Source of the DNA: DASSKF01 sp035690725
GTDB taxonomy: Bacteria > Actinomycetota > Actinomycetes > Actinomycetales > Dermatophilaceae
Assembly: GCA_035690725.1 (NCBI GenBank)
Contig: DASSKF010000158.1
Location: forward strand, 1 to 7,518
Length of the DNA: 7,518 nt
Reading direction: 5' to 3'
Part shown: positions 1-3,872 of the stretch, piece after piece
How the letters are laid out: every line of letters begins with the position of its first letter
How positions within the stretch are numbered: position 1 is the stretch's first letter
Made by a program: the position numbers and the translations under genes
Notes under the pieces: generated by a model
The model's input: only the letters and a program-made list of their open reading frames with translations
The model's database searches: none
Told to the model about the DNA's origin: nothing

Positions 1-609
1 CGGCAGCAGCAGCGAGACGGCGACGAGCCCGGGGAAGGAGCTGTTCACCCGGCGGATCGCGTCGTCCTTCATCAGGTCCGGGGCGTACTTGCTGCGCGGG
101 GTCTGCTCGACGTCGAACAGCCAGCCCATGTGCGCCCACCAGAGGCCCTTGATGAGGGCGGGGACGGTCTCGCCGTAGCGCCACGGCGAGTGCGGGTCGC
201 CCTCGCGGTCGGAGAAGGCGTGGTGCTTGCGGTGGTCGGCCACCCACCGGATGACCGGCCCCTCGATGGCGAGCGAGCCGGCGACGGCCATGCTCACCCG
301 CAGCCAGCGCGGCGCCTTGAACGAGCCGTGGGTGAAGTGCCGGTGGAAGCCGACGGTGACGCCGTGCCCGGAGATCGCGTACATGACGAACGCGATCACG
401 ACGTCGTGCCAGCCCAGGCCCCAGCCCCAGGCCCACGGGATCGCCGCCAGCAGGGCGAGGAAGGGGACGAGGATGAACACCCCCAGGGCGATCTGCTCAC
501 CGGCGCGCTTGCGCTCCGGTGCCTCCTCGCGGGTCGGGGGCGCCGTGGGGCGCGCCTCGTCGGTGGTGCTGCCGGGGGAGCGGCGGGTGTCCGGGGCGTA
601 GGTCGTCAC
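1..609 (-). CDS. Fatty acid (acyl-CoA/acyl-lipid) desaturase, partial, C-terminus off the left edge
   Basis: Membrane di-iron desaturase that introduces a double bond into fatty acyl chains, most likely a delta-9 enzyme of the stearoyl-CoA desaturase type. 203 residues are visible. A polar, disordered N-terminus (about 1-38) is followed by a hydrophobic segment (about 40-62), a second one (about 69-80), and two of the three family histidine boxes: HRHFTH at 89-94 and HRKHH at 126-130. The sequence GDPHSPWR follows at 137-144, also typical of the family. The third box (HNxHH) would lie beyond the window edge. Start is GTG at 607-609, chosen because GGAGG lies six bases upstream (616-620 on the plus strand). 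Two tandem palindromes upstream (636-664) suggest control by a lipid-sensing repressor (inference). Electron donor and exact substrate cannot be read from this part. Family assignment is secure; regiospecificity is inferred. Confidence 0.95.
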   Translation of the reverse strand, partial: MTTYAPDTRRSPGSTTDEARPTAPPTREEAPERKRAGEQIALGVFILVPFLALLAAIPWAWGWGLGWHDVVIAFVMYAISGHGVTVGFHRHFTHGSFKAPRWLRVSMAVAGSLAIEGPVIRWVADHRKHHAFSDREGDPHSPWRYGETVPALIKGLWWAHMGWLFDVEQTPRSKYAPDLMKDDAIRRVNSSFPGLVAVSLLLP

Positions 610-635
610 GGTTGGCCTCCGTGGTCGGGTGCAAC

Positions 636-664
636 TTACGGAACCGTAACCTACGAATCCGTAA
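636..664 (-). promoter_or_regulatory. Tandem palindromic operator in front of the desaturase gene
   Basis: TTACGGAACCGTAA (636-649) is a perfect 6-bp-arm palindrome with a 2-bp centre. An imperfect second copy follows, with arms TACG and CGTA (652-655, 660-663). Their centres are 15 bp apart, so read on the minus strand the region is two tandem copies of a 15-mer beginning GGTTACGG. It lies 27-55 bases upstream of the desaturase start codon, where a repressor would overlap the promoter or block elongation. Paired palindromes of this size are typical of TetR-family regulators, and desaturase genes are known TetR-family targets (for example DesT in Pseudomonas). The actual regulator is not in the window. 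Confidence 0.6.
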
Positions 665-734
665 CCCGCCACAGCAGCGCTGCCCTGCCTCGGTGACGGT
701 ATGTCGTGTGCTCGGTCGCCGCCGCCCGGTCCAC

Positions 735-740
735 TACCCT
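735..740 (+). promoter_or_regulatory. Possible -10 element of the tRNA-Gln promoter
   Basis: TACCCT, a TAnnnT-type hexamer, lies about 35 bases upstream of the tRNA 5' end, leaving a short leader that would be processed away. No convincing -35 is visible about 17 bases further up. Weak call. Confidence 0.3.
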
Positions 741-775
741 TGGGGCTGCCTTCGGGCCCGTCCGCACGCGGACGT

Positions 776-854
776 TCCCCGGTTGCTCTGCTGGCAGGGG
801 CCGCCTGACTTTGAATCAGGATTAGCGACGAAGGTTCGATTCCTTCCCGGGGAG
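776..854 (+). tRNA. tRNA-Gln(UUG), unusual D-arm junction and 9-base variable loop
   Basis: Acceptor stem TCCCCGG (776-782) pairs perfectly with CCGGGGA (847-853). The anticodon arm is CCTGA-CTTTGAA-TCAGG with anticodon TTG (reads CAA). The T arm is GAAGG-TTCGATT-CCTTC (830-846). The U1-A72 pair and G73 are glutamine identity features in bacteria. CCA is not encoded (CCG follows). Two things are odd. The D arm GCTC-TGCTGGCA-GGGG has a G-G mismatch at its base, or shifts to a 9-base loop, and is followed by two or three bases before the anticodon stem instead of one; position 14 is T rather than A. The variable region ATTAGCGAC is nine bases instead of four or five. The total of 79 bases is long for tRNA-Gln. 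A tRNA-Gln near glmU is usual in actinobacteria, as I recall, which supports a real gene. It could be a diverged or decaying copy. Confidence 0.82.
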
Positions 855-876
855 CCGGTCCCACCCCGCCTCACGA

Positions 877-905
877 CACGTGGGGCACTCGTGGGGGCAC
901 TCGTG
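877..905 (+). repeat. Tandem partial copies of the outer hairpin stem
   Basis: The motif CGTGGGG-(G)CACT occurs twice and then runs into the stem of hairpin copy 1 as CGTGGGGAATG, with a period of 11-12 bases. Copy 2 is preceded by one related partial copy (CGTGCGGAGCACT, from 2071). This looks like slippage or repeated insertion at the edge of the element. Confidence 0.65.
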
Positions 906-970
906 GGGAATGATCGTTGGAACCGGTGGCCGGAATCGCGGTGGAACCCAACGATCATTCCCCACGAGCG
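898..970. repeat. Long hairpin repeat, copy 1 (left of the AbiEi/DUF559 gene's 3' end)
   Basis: A perfect 21-bp inverted repeat, 900-920 with 948-968, around a 27-base loop (921-947). The outer stem reads CTCGTGGGG and the inner stem AATGATCGTTGG; one mismatch (899/969) and one more pair (898/970) extend it. Copy 2 at 2079-2153 has the same stem apart from one compensated base pair, the same loop length and a related loop. It lies 33 bases past the gene's stop and 43 bases past the tRNA. It lacks a T-run on either side, so it is not a standard intrinsic terminator, though it could stall polymerase. Confidence 0.9.
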
Positions 971-978
971 GTCCGGTC

Positions 979-995
979 GCCGACCGGTCGTCGGC
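979..995 (-). terminator. Small GC hairpin after the AbiEi/DUF559 gene
   Basis: GCCGAC (979-984) pairs with GTCGGC (990-995) around a 5-base loop, nine bases past the gene's stop. There is no T-run. It might act with the neighbouring long hairpin to end transcription; weak. Confidence 0.25.
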
Positions 996-1003
996 CCGAC
1001 GGT

Positions 1004-1996
1004 TCAGCGACCTTCCGGCAGGACGTCGAGGTGGTGCCGCTCGGTGGCGACCACCGTGGGGCGGCGCCGGCCGTCCAGCAGCCCCAGGTACGTCGTCTCC
1101 ACGTGCCGGAGCACTGCCGCCGGGTCGTCGCGGACCCGTGACGGCGTCACGGGGATGACGACGATGCCGTGCTCGGTCAGTCTCCCGTCCTGCATCACGG
1201 TGTGGTTCCAGTCCTCCTCCGTGCCGTGGTACTCACGGGAGTGGAGCTGGATGGCCGCCGCGACGTCGTCCAGCCAGGCGTCCGGTGTCGGCAGGACGGC
1301 GCCGCCCTCGGTGGACAGCATCGGGTTGTACATGGCCGAAGGCAGGACGGGGCTACTGGCGAGCAGCTGCTGCAGGTCGACCTCGGCGATCGACCAGGCG
1401 CCCGCGGCGAAGTCTCGAACGCCCTGCCGCAGGGCCTGCCCGTGCTGGACCTGTCCGCGGATGGCCTCGTCGTAGATCTGCTGCTCGCTCACGACGCGGG
1501 ACTGCAGGGCCGAGATTGCCAGCTGGCGCGCGTCGCGCGGGCTCCGGCAGACACGGGCAGCGTCACCGACCGCACGTGCCGCGGACACCACCCGTATGCC
1601 GTGCAGCGGACGGGGGTGCCGCTCTGACCGTTCGCTCCGCCGCACCACCACGAACCCGGACGAGCGATCGGTCTGGGACGGCCGCACGACGAAGCGATGG
1701 AGAGGGTAGGCACTCACCCAGTCGCTCGTCACCCCGTAGAGCTCGGCTGCCGTGGGGCCGGTCAGCAGGGCGCCGGGACCGGCATACAGGCTTCCTGCCG
1801 TGAGCCTCTGGTCGGGCGTGAGCTCGCCGGTGAACAGAGCGACGACGCGGGGGAGCACGAGTTGCCACTCGCGCCCGAAGGCCCGTCGCATCACGGCGTC
1901 GGTGACGCCGCCCCGGCGCAGCTGCCGCCGGGTGAGCAGGCCGAGCTGGTCCGTGGCGAGCCGGCTGAGCTCCTCGGGGAGTTCGCGCATCGGCAC
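1004..1996 (-). CDS. AbiEi-type antitoxin-domain protein with DUF559 (Vsr/endonuclease-like) C-terminus
   Basis: 330 residues. The N-terminus (about 6-95) has the AbiEi antitoxin-like winged-helix layout: 'GLLTRRQLRRGGV', 'REWQLVLPRVVALFTGE', then 'AGPGALLTGPTAAELYGV'. The C-terminus (about 200-310) follows the actinobacterial DUF559 pattern, a PD-(D/E)xK-like fold: S202/E205, PDAW at 238-241, 'SREYHGTEEDW' at 253-263, and 'GIVVIPVTPSRVRDDP'. Where I recall acidic residues (ExD) after the PDAW strand, this protein has Q250 and H252, so nuclease activity is doubtful. Start: GTG at 1994-1996 or ATG at 1988-1990; an in-frame stop lies not far upstream and no Shine-Dalgarno is visible, so translation may be leaderless or weak. 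No AbiEii nucleotidyltransferase toxin gene is adjacent, so this is an orphan, not a full type IV toxin-antitoxin pair. It is bracketed by two matching long hairpins. Function is unknown; domain calls are from memory of the families. Confidence 0.85.
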   Translation of the reverse strand: MPMRELPEELSRLATDQLGLLTRRQLRRGGVTDAVMRRAFGREWQLVLPRVVALFTGELTPDQRLTAGSLYAGPGALLTGPTAAELYGVTSDWVSAYPLHRFVVRPSQTDRSSGFVVVRRSERSERHPRPLHGIRVVSAARAVGDAARVCRSPRDARQLAISALQSRVVSEQQIYDEAIRGQVQHGQALRQGVRDFAAGAWSIAEVDLQQLLASSPVLPSAMYNPMLSTEGGAVLPTPDAWLDDVAAAIQLHSREYHGTEEDWNHTVMQDGRLTEHGIVVIPVTPSRVRDDPAAVLRHVETTYLGLLDGRRRPTVVATERHHLDVLPEGR

Positions 1997-2078
1997 AGGA
2001 TGGCGCAGACCGAGTCGGGTCCCCGGTCGTCATCCACAGGTACCCGCGTGCCGCCCCCGCGCGGGGCGCCCGTGCGGA

Positions 2079-2153
2079 GCACTCGTGGGAAATGATCGTT
2101 GGAAGAGGTGGTCAGACTGCCGACCGGACCCAACGATCATTTCCCACGAGTGC
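2079..2153. repeat. Long hairpin repeat, copy 2 (upstream of the AbiEi/DUF559 gene)
   Basis: A perfect 24-bp inverted repeat, 2079-2102 with 2130-2153, around a 27-base loop (2103-2129). The outer arm is GCACTCGTGGG and the inner arm AAATGATCGTTGG. Compared with copy 1 the stem differs by one base changed on both arms (G-C in copy 1, A-T here), so pairing is kept. It lies 82 bases upstream of the AbiEi/DUF559 start codon. The secreted-protein gene on the other side has its own terminators, so this hairpin is not needed for that. Confidence 0.9.
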
Positions 2154-2156
2154 CGA

Positions 2157-2175
2157 CCCCCGGGCGATCCGGGGG
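2157..2175. other. Short GC-only hairpin beside repeat copy 2
   Basis: CCCCCGG (2157-2163) and CCGGGGG (2169-2175) pair around GCGAT, starting three bases after hairpin copy 2. Role unknown; it might add to a transcription block or be a chance GC structure. Confidence 0.35.
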
Positions 2176-2224
2176 CGATCGCGGCCGCAGGCCGGGTGGG
2201 TCGAGCCGGTTCCGTCCCGACAGG

Positions 2225-2263
2225 ACGAAGCCCCCTCCCGGATGGTCCGGGAGGGGGCTTCGT
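2225..2263 (-). terminator. Strong hairpin, distal terminator of the secreted-protein gene
   Basis: A perfect 18-bp stem (2225-2242 with 2246-2263; arm ACGAAGCCCCCTCCCGGA) around a three-base loop TGG. It is 52 bases past the stop of the minus-strand gene at 2316. There is no good T-run on either side, as is common for terminators of high-GC actinobacteria. The symmetry would let it work in both directions. Confidence 0.75.
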
Positions 2264-2274
2264 TGCCCTGGGCC

Positions 2275-2302
2275 CGTCGTCCGCCCCCGAGGGCGGGCGA
2301 CG
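2275..2302 (-). terminator. Second hairpin, proximal terminator of the secreted-protein gene
   Basis: A 12-bp stem (2275-2286 with 2291-2302) with one G-T wobble and a 4-base loop, 13 bases past the stop at 2316. With the longer hairpin just beyond it, this makes a tandem terminator. Confidence 0.55.
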
Positions 2303-2315
2303 GATGGTCAGGGGA

Positions 2316-2837
2316 TCAGGCCCGGCACTTGCCCTCGAAGTTCTTGAGCTTGGCGATGCGGTTGCCCTCGTCGCCGTAGAACCGGGTCACGCTCTTCAGC
2401 CGGTACACACCGTCGAAGTTCTTGAGCGTGATGCTCAGCCTCGGGTTGGTGCTGCTCCCCCACTTGACGGGGAACACGTTGTAGTCGCCCGCCTTGTGCG
2501 AGGCGCCGAGGGTGCCCCACATGACCGGCCCCTTGGCCACGTTCTTCCACGAGCCATCGTAGGTCCGGATCTGGGCCGTGAGGCGGGTGGCGATGGCCGC
2601 GGAGCGGACGTGCCGATTGTCCTGACGGGTCTCGTTGGCCGCGACCCTCAGCGAGATGATGCCGCCGTCACTGTGGTTAAGAACGACGTTCTCGCAGGAG
2701 AAGCTGCCGGTGCTGGCCGTGTACGACCCGTACTTCACCGTCTTGGTGGCGCTGTCGTTGGCGAGGGCCGGCGTGGCCACGGCGAGGGTTCCGGCGCAGG
2801 CCGCCGCACCGGCCAGGGCGATTGCTCGCTTGAACAT
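2316..2837 (-). CDS. Secreted protein of unknown function
   Basis: 173 residues. I do not recognise the family. Residues 1-26 form a classical Sec signal peptide: charged MFKR, a hydrophobic Ala/Leu-rich core, and a cleavage site ATPALA-ND after A26. The Cys at 14 lacks a lipobox, so it is not a lipoprotein. The mature part (about 147 residues) is rich in Ser/Thr/Asn/Lys, has no membrane segment, and has exactly two cysteines, C48 and C171, near its two ends, which could form one disulfide. The motif LKNF(D/E)G occurs twice in the last 40 residues. Start: ATG at 2835-2837 with AAGGAG six bases upstream; an in-frame ATG further up (2945) adds an implausible Arg/Pro-rich extension before the signal peptide. 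It is transcribed away from the PadR-type gene, shares with it a region holding tandem palindromes, and ends in two terminators, so it is probably a single-gene transcript. Confidence 0.85.
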   Translation of the reverse strand: MFKRAIALAGAAACAGTLAVATPALANDSATKTVKYGSYTASTGSFSCENVVLNHSDGGIISLRVAANETRQDNRHVRSAAIATRLTAQIRTYDGSWKNVAKGPVMWGTLGASHKAGDYNVFPVKWGSSTNPRLSITLKNFDGVYRLKSVTRFYGDEGNRIAKLKNFEGKCRA

Positions 2838-3127
2838 GAGAACTCCTTCGATGGGGCGGCCCCCTAACGGCCACCGAGTGCGACAACGGAAGCATGGTCG
2901 GGCCGCCCGTGGAACCGAAAACCGTTGATGCGGAGGAAAATTCATCCCAACCGTGCGGATGTGAGTAGCCCCAGCCCCCTTCGGACCTCATCACCCCACG
3001 CGGGGTATTCATTACTCCACGAGGAGTGATCCCGACGGGCCAGCCGGCCCCGCCGCCGGGGAGTGCTCCGCGGGGGAGTTGTCGAAAAGTGGCCGCACGG
3101 CGGGTCCCCGCGCGCTTAGGTAGGCCC
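2838..3127. other. Divergent intergenic region between the secreted-protein and PadR-type genes
   Basis: 290 bases without a supportable gene. It holds the AAGGAG site of the secreted-protein gene (2843-2848), a comparatively AT-rich patch at about 2917-2943, and the two palindromes at 2993-3027. On the plus side, TTGTCG (3079-3084) resembles a -35 but has no matching -10. AGGTAGG just before the PadR-type start can serve as a weak ribosome binding site. Confidence 0.6.
2993..3027. promoter_or_regulatory. Two tandem palindromes, 21 bp centre to centre
   Basis: ACCCC-ACGC-GGGGT (2993-3006) and ACTCC-ACGA-GGAGT (3014-3027) share the pattern ACYCC-ACGM-GGRGT. In each the changed bases are compensated across the arms, so symmetry is kept. 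The 21-bp spacing puts both on one face of the helix. The position between divergent genes, about 100 bases before the PadR-type start and about 155 before the secreted-protein start, suggests an operator shared by both promoters, perhaps bound by the PadR-type protein itself (inference). It does not look like the classic ATGT-N8-ACAT PadR site. Confidence 0.5.
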
Positions 3128-3715
3128 ATGTTCGGGGATCAGGCGCCGTCGAGGCACGCCTTGTCGTCCTTGGGCATCTCGGTGCTGGCCGTGCTCAACG
3201 AGGGGCCGACACACCCGTACGAGATGCTCCAGAAGCTTCGCAGGCGCCACGACGACCGCATCGTCCGGGTCCGGCCCGGCTCGCTCTACCACGTCGTCGA
3301 GTGGCTCCGGACCCGGAACCTGGTGGAGGTCGTCGCGACCGGCCGGGCGGGCAACCGACCGGAGCGCACGGCCTACCGCATCACGTCAGCAGGCGACGCC
3401 GCGCTGCGGGCGAGGATCCGGGAGCTGATCGGGTGCCCCGCGGCGGAGACGTCGCCGCTGCTGGTGGCCCTCGCCGAGTCGCACAACCTCTTCCGGGTCG
3501 GAGTCCTGGATGCCCTCCGGCAGCGGGCCGAGGCCCTCGAGGCACAGCTGGCCGAGCTCGACGGCCTCATCGACACCGCACGGGCCGAAGGCAGCGGGGA
3601 GGCTCACTGGCTCAGCCTGGACTACCTGCGGGTGCTGACGGCCGCGGAGCTCGAGTGGGCCCGTGGGCTCAGCTCCCGGATCGACAGCGGTGAGGTGGCC
3701 TGGCCCCAGGCGTGA
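3128..3715 (+). CDS. PadR-family transcriptional regulator
   Basis: 195 residues, normal length for the two-domain PadR subfamily. The N-terminal winged helix (about 10-95) shows the family layout: 'LGISVLAVLNEGPTHPYEMLQ', then 'RVRPGSLYHVVEWL' (the PadR 'gsiYp.l..L' stretch), then the wing 'PERTAYRITSAGDAAL'. The C-terminal half (about 105-190) is helical with Leu/Glu/Ala heptad-like spacing, consistent with the dimerising Vir_act_alpha_C domain. Such proteins are ligand-responsive repressors. Start ATG at 3128-3130, with AGGTAGG immediately upstream; an earlier in-frame ATG at 3026 would add 34 unlikely residues and overlap the tandem palindromes. It is divergent from the secreted-protein gene. 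Effector and targets are not known; a nearby self-regulated operator is a reasonable inference. Confidence 0.92.
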   Translation: MFGDQAPSRHALSSLGISVLAVLNEGPTHPYEMLQKLRRRHDDRIVRVRPGSLYHVVEWLRTRNLVEVVATGRAGNRPERTAYRITSAGDAALRARIRELIGCPAAETSPLLVALAESHNLFRVGVLDALRQRAEALEAQLAELDGLIDTARAEGSGEAHWLSLDYLRVLTAAELEWARGLSSRIDSGEVAWPQA

Positions 3716-3777
3716 GGACGGCGGCCCGTGGAACCAGCGGCGGGCACCGCGAGGTGATCGGGGGCCGCCCCGCCGGG

Positions 3778-3783
3778 TAGCAT
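3778..3783 (+). promoter_or_regulatory. Possible -10 element for glmU-prs
   Basis: TAGCAT fits the TAnnnT consensus and would start a transcript near 3790, giving an approximately 83-base leader. GTGATC about 18 bases upstream is a poor -35. It fits a housekeeping sigma factor only loosely. Confidence 0.4.
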
Positions 3784-3808
3784 CGAGGGGGCACCGGGAG
3801 CAGGCTGA

Positions 3809-3844
3809 GCGGACGTCCGGCACGTGCACCCGTTGCCGGTCCGC
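3809..3844 (+). promoter_or_regulatory. Bulged hairpin in the glmU leader
   Basis: GCGGAC (3809-3814) pairs with GTCCGC (3839-3844), and inside it CGGCA (3818-3822) pairs with TGCCG (3834-3838). This gives 11 bp interrupted by a 3-base bulge (GTC), with an 11-base loop. It ends 15 bases before the ribosome binding site at 3859-3863, so it could affect glmU translation. Known metabolite-sensing RNAs do not obviously match. Confidence 0.4.
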
Positions 3845-3872
3845 GTCCCCCGTCGACTGGGAGCCTCCTCGC

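Larger units (their letters stand above)
898..2153. mobile_element. Candidate mobile unit: AbiEi/DUF559 gene between two matching hairpins
   Basis: One gene (1004-1996) plus two copies of the same 73-75 bp hairpin about 1.18 kb apart, just downstream of a tRNA gene. The copies appear to lie in the same orientation, judged from their loops (16 of 27 positions match directly, about 10 of 27 when one is reversed). No transposase, integrase or clear target-site duplication is seen, so movement is inferred. Alternatives are that the hairpins are a genome-wide palindromic repeat family that merely lies here, or that they are binding sites of the encoded protein. Confidence 0.4.

Noticed and set aside
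130..696. Plus-strand frames opposite the desaturase
   Set aside because: The minus strand carries both histidine boxes and a good ribosome binding site; the plus-strand translations are Gly/Arg/Pro-rich shadows.
734..958. Open frame through hairpin copy 1 and the tRNA (and its counterpart at 1891-2133) as genes
   Set aside because: Both start with 'MIVG' only because the repeat stem is shared; they run across a tRNA gene or a better gene, have no ribosome binding site, and show no family pattern.
2030..2038. TCATCCACA as a DnaA box
   Set aside because: One mismatch to TTATCCACA, a single isolated site, and no other origin features.
898..2153. Hairpins as integron attC sites around a gene cassette
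   Set aside because: ACCCAAC fits one core consensus, but it lies at the inner, not outer, end, the partner GTTGGAA does not fit GTTRRRY, the stems are perfect without the unpaired bases attC needs, and there is no integrase.
1004..2837. AbiEi-type gene and secreted-protein gene as a toxin-antitoxin pair
   Set aside because: They are separated by two terminators and hairpin copy 2, the second protein has a signal peptide, and it lacks a nucleotidyltransferase motif.
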